Assembly: GCF_019145205.1 (NCBI RefSeq)
Contig: NZ_JAHSTT010000020.1
Span: forward strand, 1 to 64,000
DNA length: 64,000 nucleotides
DNA from: Pseudomonas khavaziana
GTDB lineage: Bacteria > Pseudomonadota > Gammaproteobacteria > Pseudomonadales > Pseudomonadaceae
Direction: 5' to 3'
Position 1 is the stretch's first letter. Every line of letters begins with the position of its first letter. The notes beneath the pieces were generated by a model, which ran no database searches, was not told the DNA's origin, and saw only the letters and a list, made by a program, of their open reading frames with translations. A program made the translations under genes and the position numbers. Positions 42,489 through 50,336 of the stretch are shown here, piece by piece.

Positions 42489-43052
42489 TCACGCGGCCGC
42501 CGCTTGCGCCTTCAAGAATTCATCCGCCGACACCACGCCCGCATAGCCGAAGGCCAGGGCCGCCATGTATGCCCCTTGCACCTGAGCCGCCGGGATGACC
42601 TGCCCGTTGAATTCCTGATCGCGAGTGGCACACGCGTCATGGATCACCGTGACTTTGTAACCAAGGTCCGCCGCCGCCCGCACCACCGCATCCACGCACA
42701 TATGGCTCATGCTGCCGACTACCACCACCTCGGTGATGCTGCGCTGTTCCAACAAAGTGCGCAGGTTGGTTTGGCGAAACGCATTCACGAAGTGCTTGAG
42801 CACGACCGGTTCATCGCCCTCGTTCAACACCTTGGCATGCAAATGCGCGCCTTCGGAGCCCGGTGTAAAGAACGGTGCGTCGGCGCCTTCGAATTCATGC
42901 CGAACATGAATCACTGCATCGCCGGCCTGGCGAAACGCCTGTAGCACTTGCGCCGCCTTGTCCGCCGCGGCTTCCACACCGTCGAGGGGCCACTTGCCCT
43001 GGGGGAAGTAGTCGTTCTGGATATCGATTAGGATGAGCGCCTGCTTGGCCAT
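42489..43052 (-). CDS. Cysteine hydrolase, isochorismatase-like family
   Basis: 187 residues with the family catalytic triad: Asp10 (LILIDIQNDYF), Lys86 (VVLKHFVNAF) and Cys119 (SMSHMCVDAVVR), plus the conserved cis-peptide region. Members are amidases, nicotinamidases or true isochorismatases; the substrate cannot be read here. It diverges from a GlxA-type regulator across 96 nt, which suggests the regulator controls it. Confidence 0.85.
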   Translation of the reverse strand: MAKQALILIDIQNDYFPQGKWPLDGVEAAADKAAQVLQAFRQAGDAVIHVRHEFEGADAPFFTPGSEGAHLHAKVLNEGDEPVVLKHFVNAFRQTNLRTLLEQRSITEVVVVGSMSHMCVDAVVRAAADLGYKVTVIHDACATRDQEFNGQVIPAAQVQGAYMAALAFGYAGVVSADEFLKAQAAAA

Positions 43053-43148
43053 GTGTATTGCCTCGTGATGGGTTGATGGGCCTAGTATCTTAGCTGGCGA
43101 TCAGGCCGAGGATTGGCTGCACCGACAATAACAGGGGGAAAACTGACA

Positions 43149-44120
43149 ATGGCCGTGGAACGCGGGACCGTCGAGCTGGGGGTGTTGATCTACCAGGGGG
43201 CGCAAATGGCGGCGGTGCATGGCCTGACCGACCTGTTCGGGGTGGCTAATCGCATCGCCGCCGAGCATCGTACCGGGCAACTGCCGCTGTTGCGGGTCAG
43301 CCACTGGCAGGTGGATGCCCACGGTACGCCTGCGCGCGTGTTCGACAGCCACCCAGGCGCGGATCAATCGATGATGGCCGTGCTGGTGCCCCCATCGATT
43401 GGCGAGTTCACCGAAGACCAGGCGCCGCCGGCGCTGCTGGAGTGGATCCGCCAGCAGCATGCCGCCGGCACGGTGCTCGGCGGTGTGTGCATCGGCTCGA
43501 TCATGCTGGCGCGCAGCGGCCTGTTGGACGGGCGCAGCGCCACCGCCCACTGGTCATCCGCGAAAACCTTCGCGGCCCATTACCCGGCAGTGCGCCTGGA
43601 AGCGGATAAACCCATCGTCGATGACGGCGACCTGATCACCACCGCTGGGCTGATGGCCTGGTCAGAGCTGGGCCTGCGCCTGGTCGACCGGCTGATGGGC
43701 CCAAGCATCGCGGCTGACACGGCGCGGTTTCTGGTGATCGAACACAGCGACAGCGCCAGCCAGTGCGGCAGCAATTTTGCGCCGATTCTCAGGCACGGCG
43801 ACAGTGCGATCCTCAAGGTCCAGCATTGGCTGCAAGCCAGTGGCGCGGTGGATGTCGGCGTGGCGGCGATGGCACGGGAGGCGAACCTTGAAGAGCGCAC
43901 GTTTCTGCGGCGTTTTCGCACTGCGACCGGGTTAAAGCCCACCGAGTATTGTCAGCACCTGCGGGTAGGCAAGGCGCGACAAATGCTGGAGTTCACTAAC
44001 GGTACCATCGACCACATTGCCTGGACCGTGGGTTATCAGGACCCCAGCGCTTTTCGAGCGATTTTCAAGAAGATCACTGGCCTGGCCCCCAGTGATTACC
44101 GCAACCGATTTGGTGTTTGA
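43149..44120 (+). CDS. GlxA-family transcriptional regulator (DJ-1/PfpI + AraC)
   Basis: 323 residues. The N-terminal half is a DJ-1/PfpI-like amidotransferase fold (GVLIYQGAQMAAVHGLTD, then GGVCIGSIMLARSGLLDGRSATAHW around 115-140), and the C-terminal 110 residues form an AraC/XylS double helix-turn-helix ending DPSAFRAIFKKITGLAPSDYRNRF. The ATG at 43149 follows AGGGGGAAAACTG; a TTG start 12 codons upstream is less likely. Members control catabolism of amine and betaine compounds. Divergent from the isochorismatase-like gene, its likely target. Confidence 0.85.
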   Translation: MAVERGTVELGVLIYQGAQMAAVHGLTDLFGVANRIAAEHRTGQLPLLRVSHWQVDAHGTPARVFDSHPGADQSMMAVLVPPSIGEFTEDQAPPALLEWIRQQHAAGTVLGGVCIGSIMLARSGLLDGRSATAHWSSAKTFAAHYPAVRLEADKPIVDDGDLITTAGLMAWSELGLRLVDRLMGPSIAADTARFLVIEHSDSASQCGSNFAPILRHGDSAILKVQHWLQASGAVDVGVAAMAREANLEERTFLRRFRTATGLKPTEYCQHLRVGKARQMLEFTNGTIDHIAWTVGYQDPSAFRAIFKKITGLAPSDYRNRFGV

Positions 44121-44292
44121 ATCGTGCAGAACGCAGTGTGGTGTAACGCGTGTCGTGCAGAATAAAACAGGCTAACGGCCATCACTTTTCCCGCAACTGA
44201 TTGATTTAACGCCCATCCTTATTAGCCGTGCGTTGGCCTGATCCATGCACCCTCCTTGCTACACATATGGACGGGATAGCCAAGGGGAACGC
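44121..44292. other. Non-coding leader before the DUF3182 gene
   Basis: 172 nt without a gene, AT-richer than the flanks. I see no terminator for the GlxA gene and no confident sigma-70 promoter, so expression of the next operon may depend on an alternative sigma factor. Confidence 0.35.
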
Positions 44293-45402
44293 ATGACCCC
44301 AACGAATTGCAAGAAGCTGGTGGTTGCACACTCAACGCGAGAGGGCGCGCCGCAGCATGAAGTTGAAACCAACCGCGCCTTGGCTCGCTGGCTGGCGCAG
44401 ATCCTGGGACTCAAGTTCGGTGGCAGTTACGACTCCGATTTGCACGCCGGGCGTGATCTGTATCTTTTACCTACACAAACTCTGGTTGGGCCCGCTCAAG
44501 CGCGTGAACTCAATATCAAGGGGCCCGAAGATTTGTGGGGCGGTTATGTCGATCACGATTTCATCTGCACCAAAGCTATCAGCCACGGCCTGCTGAGCCC
44601 TGAGGCAAAAGCGCCTGAAGGTTGGTCGCCGCTATTCTGCCAGCGCGTGCGTAACGTGGTGTTGGATGGGCTGAGCGTGTTCAGTCTTGAAGACGCAAGA
44701 CCCGCCGCCACGCGCCTGCTCTACAGCGGGCCGATCCGCCTGAAACCGGTGCACGCCTGTGCCGGACGTGGTCAGGAAGTTATCCACAGCCTCGATGAAT
44801 TCGACGCAATCTTGGCGCGTCCAGAAGCGAGCAAGATGTTCAGCGAGGGCGTGGTGCTGGAACAGGACCTGCACGACGTGGTCACCCACAGTGTGGGCCA
44901 GAGCTTTATCGGCGATCACGTATTCAGCTACTGCGGCAAGCAGTACCTCACTCAGGACGGGCAGGGCGAAGAGGTTTACGGCGGCTCCAACCTATTGGTC
45001 GTCCCCGGCTACTACGAAGACCTGCTCAACCTGGACTTGCCAGAGGATGTGCGTGAAGCCATCGAGCAAGCGCAAGTGTTCGACAACGCTGCCGACGAAG
45101 CCTACCCGGGCTTCTACGCCTCGCGGCGCAACTACGACATTGCCCAGGGCCTGGACAACGACGGCCAACGCCGCAGTGGCGTACTCGAGCAATCCTGGCG
45201 CATGGGCGGGGCCAGCAGCGCGGAAGTCGCGGCGCTGCAGAGCTTCATCAACAATCCGGGCCTAAAGGCTATTCGTGTGTCCTCGGTGGAAACCTATGTG
45301 GAGCAAGCACTGCCGGCGGATGCCATCGAGGTGTACCGAGGCCCGGCAGAAAACAGCGACTTTCTTCTTAAGTATGTGACGGTTAAACCTTATGACGGCT
45401 AG
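44293..45402 (+). CDS. DUF3182 family protein, ATP-grasp-like
   Basis: 369 residues, no signal peptide or membrane segment. I place it in DUF3182, a family without a known function. The middle looks like an ATP-grasp enzyme: IRLKPVHACAGRGQEVI (148-164; Lys151 and the Gly-rich GRG) would be the nucleotide-gripping strand and loop, GVVLEQDL (186-193; Glu190, Asp192) the hinge, and GGSNLLVVPG near 230 a later motif. ATP-grasp enzymes form amide or thioester bonds with ATP. The ATG at 44293 is used; an extension of 16 codons upstream has no ribosome site. The stop overlaps the next gene by 11 nt. Function is inference only. Confidence 0.7.
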   Translation: MTPTNCKKLVVAHSTREGAPQHEVETNRALARWLAQILGLKFGGSYDSDLHAGRDLYLLPTQTLVGPAQARELNIKGPEDLWGGYVDHDFICTKAISHGLLSPEAKAPEGWSPLFCQRVRNVVLDGLSVFSLEDARPAATRLLYSGPIRLKPVHACAGRGQEVIHSLDEFDAILARPEASKMFSEGVVLEQDLHDVVTHSVGQSFIGDHVFSYCGKQYLTQDGQGEEVYGGSNLLVVPGYYEDLLNLDLPEDVREAIEQAQVFDNAADEAYPGFYASRRNYDIAQGLDNDGQRRSGVLEQSWRMGGASSAEVAALQSFINNPGLKAIRVSSVETYVEQALPADAIEVYRGPAENSDFLLKYVTVKPYDG

Positions 45403-46147
45403 AAGCGAGAGCATCACCATCGATATAGACGACGAACAGATGAGCGGGACATTTCTCAGCCCTAAATCCAAAGTGCCTGGCGTGTTATTCGTGCACGGCT
45501 GGGGGGGTAGCCAGGAGCGCGACCTCGAGCGAGCCAAAGGCATTGCTGGCCTGGGCTGCGTATGCCTGACCTTCGACCTGCGCGGCCACGCCGGCACCGG
45601 CATTCCCTTATCCCGCGTTACCCGTGAAGACAACCTGCGTGACCTGCTGGCCGCCTACGACCGCCTGCTGTCTCACCCGGCTATCGACACCTCGGCGGTG
45701 GCGGTGGTTGGCACCAGCTATGGCGGCTACCTGGCGGCCATCCTCACCTCGTTACGCCCAGTGCGTTGGCTGGCGCTGCGGGTGCCCGCGCTGTACCGCG
45801 ACCAGGAATGGCTCAAGCCCAAGCGTGACTTGGATAAAGTCGACTTGATGGATTACCGCGGCACCCTCGTGCATGCCGAGACCAACCGTGCCCTGCATGC
45901 CTGTGCACAATTTACTGGCGATGTGCTGATCGTCGAATCGGAAACCGACGATCATGTGCCCCACGCCACCATCATGAGCTATCGTGCGGCGTGCCAGCAG
46001 ACTCACTCCCTGACCCACCGCATCATCGATGGTGCCGACCATTCCCTGAGTGACCCGGTGTCGCAACAGGCCTACACCTCAATCCTGGTGGACTGGATTA
46101 CCGAGATGGTGGTGGGCGAGCGGTTAAGCATCATTCAATCCCGCTGA
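45392..46147 (+). CDS. Alpha/beta hydrolase, dienelactone hydrolase-like
   Basis: 251 residues, cytoplasmic. Nucleophile Ser109 in VGTSYGG, the acid in ESETDDHVPH near 190 and the His in DGADHSLSD near 214. HGWGGSQERD at 35-44 forms the oxyanion region. Overlaps the DUF3182 gene by 11 nt, so the two are translated together, presumably acting on one substrate. Converges on the YbhN-like gene with only 4 nt between the stops. Confidence 0.8.
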   Translation: MTARSESITIDIDDEQMSGTFLSPKSKVPGVLFVHGWGGSQERDLERAKGIAGLGCVCLTFDLRGHAGTGIPLSRVTREDNLRDLLAAYDRLLSHPAIDTSAVAVVGTSYGGYLAAILTSLRPVRWLALRVPALYRDQEWLKPKRDLDKVDLMDYRGTLVHAETNRALHACAQFTGDVLIVESETDDHVPHATIMSYRAACQQTHSLTHRIIDGADHSLSDPVSQQAYTSILVDWITEMVVGERLSIIQSR

Positions 46148-46151
46148 CGCG

Positions 46152-47108
46152 CTAAGCGGGTGTTTTCTTCACCCGCAGGGCCTTGGCCTTGGCTTCCACG
46201 CCCAGGTACATCACCAACGCAATCAGCAGCGGGCAGATAAAATAAATCGCCCGATACGCGATCAGCCCTGCCAGTAAACTCCCTCGCGACGCCTCGTGTT
46301 GCAGCAGGCCGATAAACACTGCCTCTAACACCCCAAGCCCGGCAGGTATATGAGTGACCACGCCGGCAATCGCGCTGATCAGCAGCACCCCCAACACCAG
46401 CGGGTAATCCAGTTTGGCCGGCAGCAGGGTAAAAATCACCGCTGCCATCAGCGACCAGTTCAAGGCGCCCAGGGCCAGTTGCAGGCAGGCCATGCGCAGC
46501 GACGGCAGGTTGATCTCGACGCCACGGATCGACCATGCGCGTTTTTTCGAAAACCGGCATGCCGCCAGATACCCAAGGCTCGCGACTACCAACAACACGC
46601 CGACACCTTGCAAGGCGCCACTGCTGAGCTTCCAGCCGGGCGGCATGGTAACCAGCCCGCTGCTGAACACCACCCCGGCCAGAGCCATATAGCCAAACCA
46701 ATTGGTGGCCAGGCTCAGGCCGAGGATCTTGGCGATATTGCTGGTGCTCACGCCCAGTCGGGAATACAGGCGATAGCGCATGGCGATGCCGCCTACCCAG
46801 GCGCTGAGGTTGAGGTTGAACGCGTAACTGATGATGCCCACCGGCAGGATCTGCTTCCAGCGCAGCGGCTGGCGAATGTAGGTGCGGCCGATCAGGTCGA
46901 AACAGGCGTAGACGATAAAACTGCACAAGGTCAGTGCGCCAGCAATGAGCAGCGTGCGCAGCTTGAAGTCGCTCAGGGTCTGGAACACTTCGCTCCAGTC
47001 GATACGCCGGGCGAGCAGGGTGAACAGCACGATCAGCAGCAGGAAGAACGCAATCGTCAGCGGTTTCTTCCAGCGCTTGAACCGCGAACCGCTGGTTTCA
47101 GGCGTCAT
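46152..47108 (-). CDS. YbhN-like inner membrane protein (UPF0104/LPG synthase domain)
   Basis: 318 residues with about eight hydrophobic segments, resembling E. coli YbhN and the membrane domain of lysylphosphatidylglycerol synthases, but lacking the aminoacyl-transferase domain. The ATG at 47108 overlaps the end of the clsB-like gene by 11 nt; a TTG five codons earlier is also in frame. It is the last gene of the four-gene operon. Its role with the phospholipid enzyme upstream is presumably in membrane lipid or transport adjustment, which is inference. Confidence 0.8.
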   Translation of the reverse strand: MTPETSGSRFKRWKKPLTIAFFLLLIVLFTLLARRIDWSEVFQTLSDFKLRTLLIAGALTLCSFIVYACFDLIGRTYIRQPLRWKQILPVGIISYAFNLNLSAWVGGIAMRYRLYSRLGVSTSNIAKILGLSLATNWFGYMALAGVVFSSGLVTMPPGWKLSSGALQGVGVLLVVASLGYLAACRFSKKRAWSIRGVEINLPSLRMACLQLALGALNWSLMAAVIFTLLPAKLDYPLVLGVLLISAIAGVVTHIPAGLGVLEAVFIGLLQHEASRGSLLAGLIAYRAIYFICPLLIALVMYLGVEAKAKALRVKKTPA

Positions 47109-48360
47109 GGGGCCTACTCTCAAAAGGTTTCAGGCGCGGCTTGTGCGCTGGCAACCAGCCGGTCAGCGCAGGGAAGTGGCGCATCACATGGAACACCAGG
47201 AACCCCACGGTCAGGCGCCAGAGCCACAGGCGCGGCTTGCGCTTTGCGGGAATGGTCTGGCAATGATTGCTGGCGAGTGTTTCCAGGCTTTCGTACAGTT
47301 GCTGATTGAAGGCTCGGTCGCGAATCAGCACATTGGCTTCCAGGTTCAATGCCAGGCTCAGCGGGTCGAGGTTGCTGGAGCCCACGGTGCTCCATTCGTC
47401 GTCCACCAGCGCAACCTTGCCGTGCAACGGGCGTTGGCAGTATTCGTGAATTACCACGCCATCCTTGAGCAGATAGTCGTAGAGCATGCGCGCCGCCAGC
47501 TTGGCCAGCAGCACATCGGGCTGGCCCTGCATGATCAATTGCACATGTACGCCACGGCGCGCCGCGTTACGAATCTCGCGCAGCAGGCGATAGCCGGGGA
47601 AGAAGTACGCGTTGGCGATCACTACGCGCTGCCGGGCCTGGCTCAAGGCGTGGATGTACGCGTCCTCGATGTCGTCGCGGTGCTGGATATTGTCGCGATA
47701 AATCAGGCGCACCAGGCCGTCACCTTGTTCGTCGGTCCAGGGTGAAGGCCGTTGCTGGCGCCGTCGCCAGCCACGACGGCTGCGCACCTGGCGGCCACTT
47801 TGGGCCAGGGCGAAGTGGTGCAGGTCAGCCACGGCTGGGCCGATCACCTGCACTGAATAATCCTGCTTGGCCTCGGGGCCGAAGTCCGCCAAGTGGTCGG
47901 CGGAAAAATTGATCCCCCCGATAAACGCCACGTTGGCGTCCACTACCACGATCTTGCGATGCAGGCGTCTGAACCAGTTGGTGCGAATGCCCAAGGTCTT
48001 GGAGGCTGGGTCGAACATCTGCACCATCACGCCAGCCTCGGCCAATTCGCTGAGAAAGGCCGGGCTCAGCTCGCCGCAACCAAAGCCATCGAGGCTGACC
48101 ACCACTTTCACCCCGCGCTGCGCCGCTTCGATAAGGATGCCTTGCAGCTCGTGGCCAACCTTGTCTTCAAACAGGATGAAGGTCTCCAGCAGGATTTCGC
48201 GCTGGGCGCCGCGCAAGGCGTCGAACACGGCGGGAAAGTAGGCCTCGCCATTTTCCAGCAACTCCACACGGTTGCCGCTCTGCCAGCCGTAATCCAGGTC
48301 GCGCGCCTTGCTGTCGTCCGGCGGCTGGTCGGTGGCGATATGCTCTACCGCAACGTTCAT
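47098..48360 (-). CDS. clsB: Phospholipase D-family cardiolipin synthase, ClsB-like
   Basis: 420 residues with two HKD active sites: His134/Lys136/Asp141 (LHRKIVVVDANVAFIGG) and His313/Lys315/Asp320 (LHGKVALVDDEWSTVGSSN). Such enzymes exchange phosphatidyl groups to make cardiolipin. There is no N-terminal transmembrane pair as in ClsA; only a hydrophobic-basic C-terminal region (about 375-400) may contact the membrane. The start overlaps the YbhP-like gene (ATGA). The order YbhP-ClsB-YbhN is the same as E. coli ybhP-ybhO-ybhN. Confidence 0.85.
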   Translation of the reverse strand: MNVAVEHIATDQPPDDSKARDLDYGWQSGNRVELLENGEAYFPAVFDALRGAQREILLETFILFEDKVGHELQGILIEAAQRGVKVVVSLDGFGCGELSPAFLSELAEAGVMVQMFDPASKTLGIRTNWFRRLHRKIVVVDANVAFIGGINFSADHLADFGPEAKQDYSVQVIGPAVADLHHFALAQSGRQVRSRRGWRRRQQRPSPWTDEQGDGLVRLIYRDNIQHRDDIEDAYIHALSQARQRVVIANAYFFPGYRLLREIRNAARRGVHVQLIMQGQPDVLLAKLAARMLYDYLLKDGVVIHEYCQRPLHGKVALVDDEWSTVGSSNLDPLSLALNLEANVLIRDRAFNQQLYESLETLASNHCQTIPAKRKPRLWLWRLTVGFLVFHVMRHFPALTGWLPAHKPRLKPFESRPHDA

Positions 48361-49133
48361 AGCTCAATCTCCACCGACAGGGGCACATGGTCTGACAGGT
48401 GAGACCAGGGCCGCGTGGTGAGCACGCGGGGATTATGGATCGTCAGGTTGCGCACATAGATGCGATCCAGAGGCAGCAATGGCAGGCGCGCCGGAAAGGT
48501 GCGTGCCGGCCTGCCATGGGCATGGACAAACACCTCTTGGAGGCCGCTTTGGCTCAGGTCGGCCTTCTGGCGCCAGTCGTTGAAATCACCGGCGACCACC
48601 AACGGCGCATCGGCCGGGATCTCGCGTATGCGCTGCTCCAGCAAACGCAATTGCTGCTGGCGATGCACCTCGCGCAAGCCCAGGTGGATGCAGATCGCAT
48701 GTATCTCGCGCTCGCCACCCGGCAAGCGCAGCACGCAATGCAGCAGGCCACGGTTTTCGTGGCCGCTTTGGGAAATATCGAGGTTGTCGTAGCGAATGAT
48801 CTGGAATTTCGACAGCAGCGCATTGCCGTGGTCGCCATGGGGGTAGACCGCATTGCGACCGTAGGCAAACTGCGGCCAGATGCTGTCGGCGAGGAATTCG
48901 TACTGCGGCATTTTCGGCCAGTCGCTGTAGCGCTGGGGATGACGTTCGTGGGTGCCGTGAATTTCCTGCAGGAACACCATGTCGGCGCCCACGCTACGCA
49001 CCGCTTCACGCAGTTCGGGCAAGATGAAGCGCCGATTCAGGGCCGTGAAGCCCTTGTGGATATTGACCGTCAGCACAGTGAAGCGGGTGATGGCGGTGGT
49101 TGGTGTGATCGGGATCAACTCGGGATGGGTCAT
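48357..49133 (-). CDS. Endonuclease/exonuclease/phosphatase-fold protein, YbhP-like
   Basis: 258 residues of the EEP (DNase I-like) fold: FLQEIHG near 54-60 (metal-binding Glu), GNALLSKF near 102, IHLGLREVHR near 147, GDFNDWR near 180 and SDHVPLSVEI at the end. Members cleave phosphodiester or phosphomonoester bonds; neighbours suggest a lipid or nucleotide substrate. Its stop overlaps the clsB start and its start overlaps the DUF72 stop, both by 4 nt. Confidence 0.82.
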   Translation of the reverse strand: MTHPELIPITPTTAITRFTVLTVNIHKGFTALNRRFILPELREAVRSVGADMVFLQEIHGTHERHPQRYSDWPKMPQYEFLADSIWPQFAYGRNAVYPHGDHGNALLSKFQIIRYDNLDISQSGHENRGLLHCVLRLPGGEREIHAICIHLGLREVHRQQQLRLLEQRIREIPADAPLVVAGDFNDWRQKADLSQSGLQEVFVHAHGRPARTFPARLPLLPLDRIYVRNLTIHNPRVLTTRPWSHLSDHVPLSVEIEL

Positions 49134-50056
49134 GGCAATACTCCGGGTTCCGGCAACTTGCCGGGCTCGGTGGCCAGGTGCTTGTCCAGTTCGAAACGCT
49201 GCAGCAATTGGCGTGCATCGAAGGGCGCACGTACCTTGATGTCGTTGTCGAAAAAGCAGAACACGTCGCGCTGTTTACGGACGCGAGGCTTATGCTGGGG
49301 AGCGACGAGGTGCGCGTCCGCAGGTTGCTTGCCATGGGCCCAGCGCTCGATGCGATCGCCCCAGCGCTTTAGCGCTTCGGCGCTATAGCCACTGGCATAC
49401 AACTGCTTGTCGCCGTGCAAGCGCAAGTACATGAAATTGGCGGTGACGTCTTCGAGATATGGCCACTTGCCGGCGGTGTCCGCAACCACCAGAGCGACGC
49501 CGTGCTTGTCCAGCATCTGCACAAACTCCGGCACGGCAAAACTCTTGTGGCGAATCTCCACCGCATGGCGCAACGGCTTCTTGGCGTAGGCTTTCATGCT
49601 GGCCTTGCCGTTCAGGCGTGACTCATGTTGGCGGGCCAGGGCGGCGGCCTGATGGGTGTCGGTGGGTAGTTCGGCAAGGAAGGTTTCAAACAGCGCGGCG
49701 TCGAACTTGAAACTGGGTGGGAACTGCCAAAGGATGGGGCCGAGTTTTTCCTTCAACTCCAATACCCCGGAGGCGAAGAAATTCGCCATCGGCTTGTGAA
49801 CCTCCCGCAGGCGCAGAATATGGGTGATATAGCGCGGCGCCTTGACGCTGAACACAAAGCCCTCAGGCGTATCGGCATACCATTCGGCGTAGCGCTTGGG
49901 GGTTTGCAGCGCGTAGAACGAGCCGTTGATTTCGATGCTGTTGACGGCACGTGACGCAAACTGCAGCTCGCGTTTCTGGGTCAGCCCCTCGGGGTAGAAG
50001 TCCCCGCGCCAGGGCGTGTAGCGCCAGCCGGAAATGCCGATATGAATCGCCGCCAT
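49130..50056 (-). CDS. DUF72 domain protein
   Basis: 308 residues of DUF72, a TIM-barrel-like family of uncharacterised proteins (E. coli YecE type): IHIGISGWRYTPWRGDFYPEG at the start, ASRAVNSIEINGSFYALQTP near 35-55 and LGPILWQFPPSFKFD near 103-120. No signal peptide. First gene of the operon with YbhP-, ClsB- and YbhN-like genes; a REP doublet lies 100 nt upstream of its start. Confidence 0.85.
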   Translation of the reverse strand: MAAIHIGISGWRYTPWRGDFYPEGLTQKRELQFASRAVNSIEINGSFYALQTPKRYAEWYADTPEGFVFSVKAPRYITHILRLREVHKPMANFFASGVLELKEKLGPILWQFPPSFKFDAALFETFLAELPTDTHQAAALARQHESRLNGKASMKAYAKKPLRHAVEIRHKSFAVPEFVQMLDKHGVALVVADTAGKWPYLEDVTANFMYLRLHGDKQLYASGYSAEALKRWGDRIERWAHGKQPADAHLVAPQHKPRVRKQRDVFCFFDNDIKVRAPFDARQLLQRFELDKHLATEPGKLPEPGVLP

Positions 50057-50158
50057 GCTTGCTCCCGTAAATGATGGGTGGATTGACCTCCGTTATGGGA
50101 TGACTGCGATATTTGCCTGAAAGTTTCCACGTTCCTACAGACGGTATGGGGTACCAAA

Positions 50159-50246
50159 TGTGGGAGGGGGCTTGCCCCGATAGCAGAGTGTCAGTCAACA
50201 GATTCCCCGACTGATGCGCCGCTATCGGGGGCAAGTCCCTCCCACC
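50159..50246. repeat. REP doublet (REPIN), copy A
   Basis: Two inverted REP cores, TGTGGGAGGGGGCTTGCC at 50159-50176 and its partner ending at 50246, around a loop containing AGTGTCAGTCAACAGATTC. The two arms run on to GATAGC / GCTATC. Same loop as copy C at 57.85 kb. Confidence 0.88.
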
Positions 50247-50336
50247 GTTTTAAATCACATGCCCAAAAAGCGCAGGGAACGATCCAAGGCCAAACCCGTC
50301 AGTTCCTTACAGACCCTGCCGAAGGAGCCCGCCGTT

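Noticed and set aside
50214..50336. Upstream start of the MscS-type gene inside the REP
   Set aside because: The ATG at 50214 lies in the REP core itself and has no ribosome site.
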